From Pseudomonadota bacterium (GTDB lineage: Bacteria > Desulfobacterota > Desulfobacteria > Desulfobacterales > RPRI01), in NCBI GenBank assembly GCA_018830925.1, contig JAHJRK010000330.1, positions 1-14,941 on the forward strand: a DNA stretch of 14,941 bases. Reading direction: 5' to 3'. The notes beneath the pieces were generated by a model. The model was not told the DNA's origin. It did no database searches and saw nothing but the letters and a program-made list of their open reading frames with translations. Made by a program: the position numbers and the translations under genes. The stretch's first letter is position 1. Every line of letters starts with the position of its first letter. Of this stretch, positions 1 to 6,923 are shown piece by piece.

Positions 1-433
1 CTTCATCCCGGAACGCTGAAGTCAGTTCGGCGATCTTTGTTCTCTGAGAAACCGTCAGAGAAGAGAACGGCGAGTTATCAAAGGTCGTATTCCTGTTCTC
101 GACAATCAGCACCTTCGCGTCCCTGCTTAACGTGTGAGTATGCCAGACCGACTTTTTAACGTTGTAAATCTTAAACGGCTGCATATTCTCCGCAAAGATA
201 TCCGTTACTTTCTTATCTCCTTCACCGATAAAGAGTATGCAGCATCCGCGAAGCAAAACAAATACTTCGTCGGTCTCATTATGGCGCTGCATGGCTGTGA
301 TATTTCCGGGCAAAAGGTCTTTGCTGTAGTTTAAGACGGCAACCCGCCATTCGGCAAAGTCAACTACAGGACTGTACCCCTCTTTGGCATAATCGCGCAC
401 TTCGAGCAGTTTTTCGCTTACGGATGAACTCAT
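1..433 (-). CDS. Cupin-fold protein, 3' end outside window
   Basis: Open reading frame of 144 visible codons reading leftwards out of the window; its C-terminus is missing. It starts at ATG 433, with GGAG at 443-446 as ribosome site. Residues 48-64 (MQRHN, ETDEVF, LLRG) have the spacing of cupin motif 1, with His51 and Glu56 as possible metal ligands. WHTH at 97-100 supplies the histidine expected from motif 2. The predicted fold is therefore a small beta-barrel of the RmlC/cupin type, cytoplasmic, with no signal peptide. The substrate cannot be read from the sequence; sugar-nucleotide modifying enzymes and metal-binding storage proteins share this fold. It lies 29 bp downstream of ywbE on the same strand and may be cotranscribed with it. 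Confidence 0.7.
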   Translation of the reverse strand, partial: MSSSVSEKLLEVRDYAKEGYSPVVDFAEWRVAVLNYSKDLLPGNITAMQRHNETDEVFVLLRGCCILFIGEGDKKVTDIFAENMQPFKIYNVKKSVWHTHTLSRDAKVLIVENRNTTFDNSPFSSLTVSQRTKIAELTSAFRDE

Positions 434-462
434 GATTTATTTCTCCGGACAGAGCATGTTTT

Positions 463-654
463 TCACAGAATATGTTTTACTCTCCCTACTATCCCGCTTT
501 CAAGACGCACCTTAATTCCATGAGGATGTTTGGGAGAATTGGTCAAAATATCTTTTACCGTCCCTTCGGTCAGTGCACCGGTCCGCTGATCTTTTTTCAT
601 TACAACGGATACCCTGATCCCGGGTCTTATTGCCGCCCTTACAGTTCCATCCAT
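463..654 (-). CDS. ywbE: YwbE family protein (DUF2196)
   Basis: A 63-residue protein that matches the whole length of the small YwbE family. Its hallmark segments are all visible: IRPGIRVSVVMKKDQRTG near residues 9-26, GTVKDILTNSP at 31-41, and HPHGIKVRLESGIVGRV at 43-59. The family is widespread in bacteria, basic and cytoplasmic, and has no established biochemical function; the conserved KOW-like beta-strand pattern suggests nucleic-acid contact, but that is inference. The start at 654 is supported by GGAG eight bases upstream. It lies between the radical SAM cluster and the cupin gene on the same strand. Confidence 0.9.
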   Translation of the reverse strand: MDGTVRAAIRPGIRVSVVMKKDQRTGALTEGTVKDILTNSPKHPHGIKVRLESGIVGRVKHIL

Positions 655-724
655 ATCATATTCTCCGATTCAAGTTGCACCCGCTCTGGCTATCGGCAAA
701 TCCTGAAGGATCAATAAGCGGAAT

Positions 725-752
725 GTTATATAAAATTTAATCTTAAAAACAA
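725..752 (-). promoter_or_regulatory. Possible promoter for ywbE and cupin gene
   Basis: On the minus strand, TTGTTT (747-752) and TATAAC (725-730) are separated by 16 bp in a very AT-rich stretch, about 70 bp upstream of the ywbE start. The -10 box is good and the -35 box is weak. It overlaps the end of the 43-residue ORF. Confidence 0.3.
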
Positions 753-874
753 TTGATTTGATTGGAATTATCATTTTCTCTGTCCGGGGCATCTTTGCCC
801 AGACGTTTAATCAGAAGCTTTGGATACTGTCTGTTTTCGCGGTCAATGATTGCTACCGATAAATTTGGTTTCAT
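743..874 (-). CDS. 43-residue ORF coupled to the radical SAM gene
   Basis: This short ORF begins at ATG 874, whose last bases overlap the TGA of the radical SAM gene (ATGA, 4 nt), and ends at TAA 743-745. The product begins MKPNLSVAIIDREN, has a mixed charged stretch PKLLIKRLGKD, and ends in an Asn-rich tail. I do not recognise a family. The reason to call it is the 4-nt overlap, which matches the coupling between DUF2283 and the radical SAM gene just upstream. It could be a small partner of the radical SAM protein, the remnant of a longer gene, or a chance ORF. Confidence 0.4.
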   Translation of the reverse strand: MKPNLSVAIIDRENRQYPKLLIKRLGKDAPDRENDNSNQINCF

Positions 875-1617
875 TTTCTGTCAGATTTAACGGCAAAAGA
901 TCGCAAATCGTTCTTGATATAGTATTTAGCACCAAGTTTCGTTAAAAGCTTTTCCACATCGCAAAGGAATTTACCCCAATCAACACCCTGCTCCACGGTC
1001 TTCATGTGGTTCAGTTTCCCAACTTTCCAAAATCTGACGTACTTGTGAGCCTTTCGAATCACATCAAGCGCCTGAACAGGATCAATAACCGGTTCAAGGC
1101 TGACCCATGTAAAAATACCCGCTTTATGAGCGGCTTTCAAAATGGCCAGCCGATCCTCCACAGCCGACGCACCCGGCTCCCAATACTTGCGTGTATCGTC
1201 ATCAGAAAAACAGAGCGTGATGCCCAGTTGCGTGCGGGCATCCTTCATCAGATCCATGTCTTCATAGATGAGGTCCGGGCTCCCTTTGGTCAGCACCTGA
1301 TTGTTCAGTCGGTGTTTAGAAACAATTTCAAGAGCCTGCCGTGTCAATCTTTCGGTTCGTTCAAGAGGCTGGTAAGGATCGCTTAGGAAACAAAACAGTA
1401 TGGAGCGGGTATCACCCTTTAAACGCTGAGTATCTTTTTCGAGGAGTCTTAAAATATCCTTTCTTGGTTCAGCCTTTGCATGCCATTTTTCCCCGGTTGT
1501 CCGCATACAGGCAGGGGCATAGCAATAACGGCATCCATGTGTGCATCCGCGATAGAGATTGCACGCAAGCTCCGAGTACTCCCGCGCCCTCCCCCTGGGT
1601 TCATAAACAACATTCAT
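871..1617 (-). CDS. SplB-like radical SAM protein (COG1533)
   Basis: A 248-residue radical SAM protein. The [4Fe-4S]-binding CxxxCxxC motif is Cys25, Cys29, Cys32 in the context YRGCTHGCRYCYAP, the form typical of the COG1533 (spore photoproduct lyase-like / Rv2578c-like) family. FLSDPYQPLE near residue 98, the LTKGSPDL segment and WVSLEPVIDP near 175 are further conserved family positions. Members cleave S-adenosylmethionine to a 5'-deoxyadenosyl radical; the substrate of this branch is unknown and it lacks the DNA-lesion-binding region of true SplB. The start ATG 1617 overlaps the stop of the DUF2283 gene by 4 nt, so translation is coupled. Its own stop overlaps a 43-residue ORF in the same way. 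Family assignment is firm; function is not. Confidence 0.88.
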   Translation of the reverse strand: MNVVYEPRGRAREYSELACNLYRGCTHGCRYCYAPACMRTTGEKWHAKAEPRKDILRLLEKDTQRLKGDTRSILFCFLSDPYQPLERTERLTRQALEIVSKHRLNNQVLTKGSPDLIYEDMDLMKDARTQLGITLCFSDDDTRKYWEPGASAVEDRLAILKAAHKAGIFTWVSLEPVIDPVQALDVIRKAHKYVRFWKVGKLNHMKTVEQGVDWGKFLCDVEKLLTKLGAKYYIKNDLRSFAVKSDRK

Positions 1618-1898
1618 AACTGCGGTTTTCTCTTTGCCTTGTATTTGGCCGGCGCTTCACGCACTTCCAGAGGCAACTCCTGCCGCTTACCCAGAGCTTC
1701 GTTAATTACAACCAGCCTGCCGTCGTCTTCCGCTTCAAGTTGCGCGTTCGCATTCAGTAATTCAATGCCGTAGACTGTTCCATCCGGAGCGATGTCCACA
1801 TTCATCTCGTCACTCACCCGAATCGTATCCACCTGCGCCTTCTTCTGGTGCAACCGCAAATAGGCAATGTTGCGTGCGGGATCATATGTCAGTTTCAT
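1614..1898 (-). CDS. DUF2283 domain protein
   Basis: A 94-residue protein. The N-terminal two thirds, beginning MKLTYDPARNIAYLRL and continuing to DGTVYGIELLNA, is a standard DUF2283 domain, a small beta-rich module of unknown function that is common in bacteria and often found near toxin-antitoxin or mobile genes. The C-terminal 25 residues are basic (KRQELP, AKYKAKRKPQ). ATG 1898 is preceded by AAGGAGG at 1909-1915, which settles the start. It is first in a coupled cluster: its TGA overlaps the radical SAM start by 4 nt, so the two proteins are probably made in step. Confidence 0.85.
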   Translation of the reverse strand: MKLTYDPARNIAYLRLHQKKAQVDTIRVSDEMNVDIAPDGTVYGIELLNANAQLEAEDDGRLVVINEALGKRQELPLEVREAPAKYKAKRKPQL

Positions 1899-1920
1899 AG
1901 CGCTTGTTCCTCCTTGCTCA

Positions 1921-1949
1921 ATAATACCTTACCACAACCGTGATGACAA
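1921..1949 (-). promoter_or_regulatory. Promoter for DUF2283-radical SAM cluster
   Basis: Minus-strand TTGTCA (1944-1949) and TATTAT (1921-1926) are separated by exactly 17 bp and match sigma70-type boxes at five of six positions each. Transcription would start near 1914-1915, giving a very short leader that just keeps the AAGGAGG ribosome site. Confidence 0.5.
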
Positions 1950-2051
1950 GCCATCCTTCTTCCTCTTTTAGTTCCCACAAACAGGCTTTGCCGGCGTCTT
2001 AGATATTTCCCACCGTGTTTTGGTAACGTAGTAAAGAAACTTCGGAAGTAT

Positions 2052-2092
2052 GGAGCGTCCCGGATACTGCCCCACCCCCGGGGCGTCCCACT
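2052..2092. repeat. GC-rich block with hairpin and direct repeat
   Basis: Between the defence operon and the DUF2283 cluster lies a GC-rich patch. GCGTCCC occurs twice (2055-2061 and 2083-2089), and GCCCC (2069-2073) can pair with GGGGC (2080-2084). There is no U-tract, so it is not a canonical terminator. It may be a relic of a small palindromic element. Confidence 0.25.
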
Positions 2093-2114
2093 GCACTCCC
2101 CAGATATGGAATCA

Positions 2115-2828
2115 TCAAGCCAGGGTTACTTCCAGTTTGCGCCTTCTTTTTTCCCAATCCGGCATCACCTTATCCAGAAACCTGAAAAACTCGGAACTGT
2201 GATTGTTATACCGCAGATGACTCAGTTCATGAACGATTACGTAATCGATGCATTCCTTTGGGGCAAGGATTAAATCGATATTCAGCGTAAGCCTTCCTTT
2301 CGCAGATAAACTTCCCCAGCGTTTCCTCATACTCCTGATCTGCAGCAGCGGCTTGGATGAGCAAAACTTCTCAAAATAGGGCCAGCACCGGTTAAAGCTT
2401 TCATCCAATTTCTCTGCAGCCTTGTCCCTATACCATCCTTCCAGCAAACATTTGACCTTCTCCGGAGAAATTTGTCCTTTAACCTTAATTTCAAAATAAC
2501 CTTTTATCAGCTTGACGGCATCATGTTTTCCACCGCCTATCCTGAGACGATAATGCCTTCCGAGGTAAAGGTGTGTTTCTCCTCCGACATATCGTCTCTG
2601 CGGCGTTCTGGGATCGAATTGCCGAAAAAAGTTCCGTTGCTTTATAATCCATCCGGCGCGCCTGACAACCCTCTTCCGTATCTCTTCTATGCCTATCCCG
2701 AAAGGCGCTTTGATGACGACAGTCTGGTCGGGATGAATGGATATTTCCAATGTTTTCCGATCAGCATGGAAGAAGCTGAATTCAATGTTTTCCTTGCCAT
2801 AGGAAACAACACCGCGTGATGAACTCAT
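2115..2828 (-). CDS. YgjP-like zinc metallopeptidase (DUF45/COG1451)
   Basis: A 237-residue protein of the YgjP/COG1451 family, whose genes are frequently found beside type I restriction genes. The zinc-binding motif is HELSH at residues 200-204 with a third likely ligand His210, in the context YVIVHELSHLRYNNH. The family signature RKRWGSLSAKGRLTLN precedes it at about 168-183. The N-terminal half is the usual beta-rich part with TVVIKAPFGI at about 36-45. It should be a cytoplasmic gluzincin-like hydrolase; no natural substrate is established for the family. The start ATG 2828 overlaps the TGA of hsdR by 4 nt, so it is the last, coupled gene of the defence operon. I infer a role in turnover or control of the restriction complex from context only. 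Confidence 0.88.
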   Translation of the reverse strand: MSSSRGVVSYGKENIEFSFFHADRKTLEISIHPDQTVVIKAPFGIGIEEIRKRVVRRAGWIIKQRNFFRQFDPRTPQRRYVGGETHLYLGRHYRLRIGGGKHDAVKLIKGYFEIKVKGQISPEKVKCLLEGWYRDKAAEKLDESFNRCWPYFEKFCSSKPLLQIRSMRKRWGSLSAKGRLTLNIDLILAPKECIDYVIVHELSHLRYNNHSSEFFRFLDKVMPDWEKRRRKLEVTLA

Positions 2829-5800
2829 TTGCCGGTCCTGCTTCTGGCCACCTGCATGGCCTTTTCGATGAGGGCATCCATCTGCTCTTCACTCATCTCG
2901 ATCCCCATCTTGCCTATCACCCCGTCAAAGAGGTAATCATCAATATCATTGATGGCCTGGTTCTTGGCATCATCATCGTCCCAGAATTGAACCTTCCAAT
3001 GGCGGGTCAGGATGGAGTGAACGGCCAGGGCGGTGTCGGCGGCAATCGAATCGCGCGACTCCGGGGTAAGCGAATGCTCCTCGAAGAAAGGTTTCAGAAC
3101 GCCATAGTAGGCCATGGCATCCTCGTTTCCGGACAGTTTTTCGGGCATGTCGTCATGGTGACGGGTCACTACCCTGTTTCGTATCTCCATGACCTGATTC
3201 AGATAATCCAGATCGGACATGCGCTTGGCCCGGAAATCTTCGATGGCCTTCTGGATCAGTTTGGAGAATTTCTCATAAAAGGCCGGATCTTCATCCATCT
3301 TTTCCGTAATGACCTTCCTGGTTGCGTAAGCAATGGCATCGGCCTTTGCCGCCGTGGTCTTCCCGTAAACACCCTGTTCTTCCTTAACCATTGAGAATCT
3401 ATTGGTGTCAAAGATATTAACAGGTTCATTCAACTGGATGACTTCGTTGGCCTGAATATGGGTATCGAGCAGCTTCCTGATTTTCGGCTCATAATCGCGG
3501 TAGTCGATGGCCTCGGCATATCGGAGCTTTACAGAGGCTTTCAGGTTCTGGAAACGCTTCAGGTCGGCTTTGTAGCGCAGAAGCTTTGTCTCGTCGATAC
3601 CCATGATGAACGATTCAGTCGATAATGCTATGCCCAGGGTTTTGCAGTATTCGGACAATCTCCGGTAAAATTCTTCTCTCACCGCATCGTCAGCCAGCAG
3701 TACCTCGTAAGCCTCTTCGTCATAGCTGTTCTTCACTGTCTTAAAGAGATCCCAGAGATCTGAATAATGCTGGGGCAGTCTTTTAACTTCCGCATTGACC
3801 GAAGTCAGCGTGCCTGCAAGGTCTTTTTCATCAAAACCCTCAAAGGCGCCGTACATTGTCAATGCCTTGTCCAGTTCCCCCAGAAGACCCACATAGTCCA
3901 CGACAAAACCATATTCCTTGTCTTCATACAGTCGGTTCACACGGGCGATTGCCTGCAGGAGTGAGTGTTCCTTCAGATCCTTGCAGAGATATATGACTAT
4001 ATTACGCGGCGCATCAAAACCGGTAAGCAGCTTGCTGACCACTATCAGTATTTCCGGTTCTGGTCCAAACTTGAACCGGTTTATAATCTGCTTGTTATAA
4101 TCTTCCTCGTTGCCATAGCGTTTCATCATCTTCTGCCAGAATTTAACGACCTCGATCTTGGGATCTTCGTCCGTCTCTTCATAGCCTTCACGGGTATCCG
4201 GTGGGGATATGAGTACTTCAGATGTTACAAATCCGACATCTTTCAGGTGTTCATGATACTTCAGAGCCGCGGCCTTGCCCGGCGCAACAAGCTGCGCCTT
4301 GAATCCGGTCCCCTGCCAAGCAGTGCGGAAATGTTCGCTGACATCGAAGGCGCGCATGTAAATGACCTGATCCGCCTTGTTGAGCATCTCCGCTCGGGCA
4401 TATTTTCTCTTCAGATCGGCCTGTTGTTTTCTGGTCAAACCCTGGGTGTGACGTTCAAACCAGAGATCGATGGCTGCCTTGTTCTGTTCCATCTCCACAT
4501 GGCGGCCTTCATAAAGCAGGGGGACGACGGCCCCATCTTTCACCGCCTGATCGATTGAGTAGTGTGGTTCGATCAATCCGCCGAACTTGATAAAGCTGTT
4601 TTTTTCCTTTTTCAGCAGCGGGGTACCCGTGAAACCGAGATAGCAGGCTTTGGGAAACATCTGACGCATCCGCGCGGCAAAAGTGTTGTAGTTGGTCCGA
4701 TGGCTTTCATCGATCAGCATAAAAATGTCGGCGGAATCGTCCTGAAACTTTCTTTGATTCAATGCCTTGTCAAACTTGTGGATCAGTGTCGTGACAATTC
4801 CAGCCTTTTGCTCCGCCACCAGTTCAAGCAGATTCCGCCCCGAAGTGGCGCGATTAGGGTCAAGTCCGCAGGCGGCAAAGGTGTTACCCAACTGCTTGTC
4901 CAGATCATCACGGTCGGTCACCAGAACGATGCGCGGATTGGGAAAATCCGGATCGAAGGCCAGATTTCTTGCGAGCATCACCATGCTCAACGATTTTCCC
5001 GACCCTTGCGTGTGCCATATTATGCCACCTTTGCGCCGGCCTTCCCCATCGAATTGCTTGATTCGCTCCAGGGTGGACCGGACGACAAAGTACTGCTGGT
5101 AGTGGGCAATCTTCTTGATGCCGCCGTCGAAAAGCGTGAATTTGAAAGCCAGCTCAAGCAGCCGTTCAGGACGGCATAAGCTGTAGAGAGCCTTGTCCTG
5201 CTCCGTAATGAGCCTTTTCCCCTCTGCTTCCTGAGTGTCAAAAAAAGCGCGGGAAACGGCAAACTCACCTCTGAAAAGCTGTTTTTTCTGTTCATCCGTC
5301 AGGTTTTTGTGTACATAACCGGCAACATCTGTCTCCTTATCCCGCAGCTCCTTCCAGATACCCCAGAATTTAGCCGATGAACCCACGGTCGCAAACCGAC
5401 TCTCGTTCTTATTGATTCCCATTACCAACTGCACATAGGAAAAGAGTCTGGGGATGTAATCATCGCTCTGATTACGGATACATTGAGATACGGCCTGTTC
5501 GATCTCTACATTGGGGGACTTGCATTCGATGACCGCCAGCGGTACGCCGTTTACGAAAAGAATAATATCCGGGCGGGCCGTTTCCGTGCTGCGTGAACGC
5601 TCCACGCTGTATTCGGCAGTAACATGGAATTTATTTCGCTCAGTAGTTCGCCAATCTATATAGTTTAGGTCGAAGCTCCTGGAATCGCCCTCGATTGTTT
5701 GTTCCAGCGCCGTGCCCAAGGTGATCAGATCATAAACAGCCTCATTGGTTTTGAGCAGGCCGTCGTATTTGACATTCTTGAGCTTCTGGATGGCCGTCTG

Positions 5801-6022
5801 AATGTTCTCCTCGCTGAAAAGAAACTCGCGTCCCTTGTAATGGATTCTGTTGAGCTTCTTGAGCTGCTCCCGGAGGATTCCTTCCAGCAGGATGTTCCCG
5901 GTCTTTCCCTGACGGGCGGCAAGCGCCTTCGATGGAGACAGGTACTCAAATCCCAAATTCGTCAGAAGCTGCAGCGCTGGAATCTGGGAAAGATGTTTTT
6001 CGTTGAATCGGAAGCCGTTCAT
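2825..6022 (-). CDS. hsdR: Type I restriction enzyme R subunit (HsdR)
   Basis: A 1065-residue, apparently intact motor and nuclease subunit of a type I restriction-modification enzyme, which translocates and cuts unmodified DNA as part of the R2M2S complex. The N-terminal nuclease domain has the PD-(D/E)xK residues Asp152 (ARPDIILF) and Glu166-x-Lys168 (AVIECKSP). The superfamily 2 helicase motifs follow: Walker A TQGSGKS 338-344, DESH 438-441, TGTP 465-468, LLTGFDAP 665-672 and QAIARVNR 690-697. Length is normal for the family. ATG 6022 is preceded by AAGGAG, and it overlaps the last codons of the broken four-helix-bundle gene by 4 nt. The truncated copy of an hsdR 5' end at 6810-6923 is similar but clearly not identical, so this R subunit may not be the original partner of the upstream hsdM/hsdS. 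This is inference. Confidence 0.95.
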   Translation of the reverse strand: MNGFRFNEKHLSQIPALQLLTNLGFEYLSPSKALAARQGKTGNILLEGILREQLKKLNRIHYKGREFLFSEENIQTAIQKLKNVKYDGLLKTNEAVYDLITLGTALEQTIEGDSRSFDLNYIDWRTTERNKFHVTAEYSVERSRSTETARPDIILFVNGVPLAVIECKSPNVEIEQAVSQCIRNQSDDYIPRLFSYVQLVMGINKNESRFATVGSSAKFWGIWKELRDKETDVAGYVHKNLTDEQKKQLFRGEFAVSRAFFDTQEAEGKRLITEQDKALYSLCRPERLLELAFKFTLFDGGIKKIAHYQQYFVVRSTLERIKQFDGEGRRKGGIIWHTQGSGKSLSMVMLARNLAFDPDFPNPRIVLVTDRDDLDKQLGNTFAACGLDPNRATSGRNLLELVAEQKAGIVTTLIHKFDKALNQRKFQDDSADIFMLIDESHRTNYNTFAARMRQMFPKACYLGFTGTPLLKKEKNSFIKFGGLIEPHYSIDQAVKDGAVVPLLYEGRHVEMEQNKAAIDLWFERHTQGLTRKQQADLKRKYARAEMLNKADQVIYMRAFDVSEHFRTAWQGTGFKAQLVAPGKAAALKYHEHLKDVGFVTSEVLISPPDTREGYEETDEDPKIEVVKFWQKMMKRYGNEEDYNKQIINRFKFGPEPEILIVVSKLLTGFDAPRNIVIYLCKDLKEHSLLQAIARVNRLYEDKEYGFVVDYVGLLGELDKALTMYGAFEGFDEKDLAGTLTSVNAEVKRLPQHYSDLWDLFKTVKNSYDEEAYEVLLADDAVREEFYRRLSEYCKTLGIALSTESFIMGIDETKLLRYKADLKRFQNLKASVKLRYAEAIDYRDYEPKIRKLLDTHIQANEVIQLNEPVNIFDTNRFSMVKEEQGVYGKTTAAKADAIAYATRKVITEKMDEDPAFYEKFSKLIQKAIEDFRAKRMSDLDYLNQVMEIRNRVVTRHHDDMPEKLSGNEDAMAYYGVLKPFFEEHSLTPESRDSIAADTALAVHSILTRHWKVQFWDDDDAKNQAINDIDDYLFDGVIGKMGIEMSEEQMDALIEKAMQVARSRTGK

Positions 6023-6664
6023 GGTTTTCTCCTTGAAGTTCTCACCCTGTATAGCCGCTCGGTGAAGCCACCTTCCTGTTCGAAAGCGCCCGCCTGTGCA
6101 GATAACTTACGGTCGAGTAGATAGCAGCACAGGTTCAGCAGAGAAAGCGCGGCGTTAGCTACCAATGCGGATGACTGCACGGACTCTCACCGACGGGCAC
6201 AGACAACTTTTGGCGTTCCCGTTTGTTTGTGTTCGTCTGTGTTTGTCCATGTCCGTCCGTGTTTCTCCGCTGCTCCTCCTCCACCCATGTACGCACCTCG
6301 TCCACAGTAGCGCACCGTTTCGCCTTGAAGCGCTTCAGCGCCGGATGATCCGGCGCCAAAAGCGCCAACCCCCTTTGCCGCAGGAAATCTTCGTAATCCA
6401 AGCGCAACTCCTCCAAGCTAGCCCGCGCCACATTGGTCAGCTTCAGTTCTGTCTTTTTCGATGTGCCTGAAGCCTGGCTACCTTCGGCGATGTTCTGAAC
6501 CCCGCTGCGGGCTGCCTGCACCATCTGGTCACGCGTGCGGCTGAATTATCCACATAGAGGTCGCAGAACCGCACAGTTATGTCATAGACCAGTTGCGCTA
6601 TCTGAAAACTCTTCAGCTTGCGGTAGCCGCCATGTTTCGGAATCAGAGGTCCCCGGTCAGACAT
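6019..6664 (-). pseudogene. Four-helix-bundle suffix-domain gene, two frameshifts
   Basis: The reading frame starts at ATG 6664 (GAGGAGG upstream) with MSDRGPLIPKHGGYRKLKSF, the typical N-terminus of the 'four helix bundle suffix' branch of the S23/IVS four-helix-bundle family. After CDLYVD the frame breaks near 6545-6547; one added base restores FSRTRDQMVQAARSG and IAEGSQASGTSKKTELKL in the next frame. A second break near 6174 separates this from the C-terminal suffix (VANAALSLLNLCCYLLDRK, then AFEQEGGFTERLYRVR). Adding one base at each site gives exactly 216 codons, ending at TGA 6019-6021, which overlaps the hsdR start by 4 nt. The family is thought to make pentameric helical proteins; some relatives sit in 23S rRNA insertions, and Avd accessory proteins of diversity-generating retroelements share the fold. 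Both breaks could be real decay or read errors. Confidence 0.75.
6221..6268 (-). repeat. Low-complexity tract inside the four-helix gene
   Basis: This stretch reads as reiterated GTTTGT/GTCCGT-like units on the plus strand (ACACGGAC/ACAAAC on the coding strand) and encodes NTDGHGQTQTNTNK. It forms the hinge between the four-helix domain and the C-terminal suffix, and its composition is unlike the flanking code. Confidence 0.6.
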
Positions 6665-6696
6665 TTCCCAGCCTCCTCATATCAGTCCGTGCACCG

Positions 6697-6923
6697 TCAG
6701 TGTTTGTTCATTCCTTCCATAATTCGCCACTTCCCCTTCAGCAGCTTCTGCAACAGGCCGCGTTTTTGTTTGCGGAAAGCCTCGGGGCCTGCTTCTCCAA
6801 AAGATTGATTCCTTGACGGGCTACGAACGCCTTTGATGGTGACATATACTCAAGACCAAGGTTGATTAGGAGTTGTAACGCATGGATCTGGGAGAGGTAT
6901 TTTTCGTTGAATACAAAGTTCAT
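6697..6923 (-). pseudogene. Chimeric scar: hsdR 5' end fused to hsdS 3' end
   Basis: From ATG 6923 the frame reads MNFVFNEKYLSQIHALQLL, then INLGLEYMSPSKAFVARQ. This aligns residue by residue with the start of the intact HsdR (MNGFRFNEKHLSQIPALQLL). After about residue 39 the homology switches to the end of an HsdS: INLLEKQ, then AFRKQKRGLLQKLLKGKWR. The matching stretch at the end of the intact hsdS is EIDLLRKQLEAYRKQKRGLM. The switch is at about 6810-6815. One base is missing in the G-run at 6784-6787 (plus strand); adding it gives a 76-codon frame ending at TGA 6697-6699. The ATG overlaps the SLATT stop by 4 nt, so it is the original start of an hsdR that was once coupled to the SLATT gene. 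It is not a functional R or S subunit. Confidence 0.82.

Noticed and set aside
2816..5179. Several long plus-strand frames opposite hsdR (2816-3394, 3965-4558, 4562-5179)
   Set aside because: They lie entirely antisense to the well-supported hsdR gene, share its codon structure in mirror frame, and show no recognisable domain or ribosome site.
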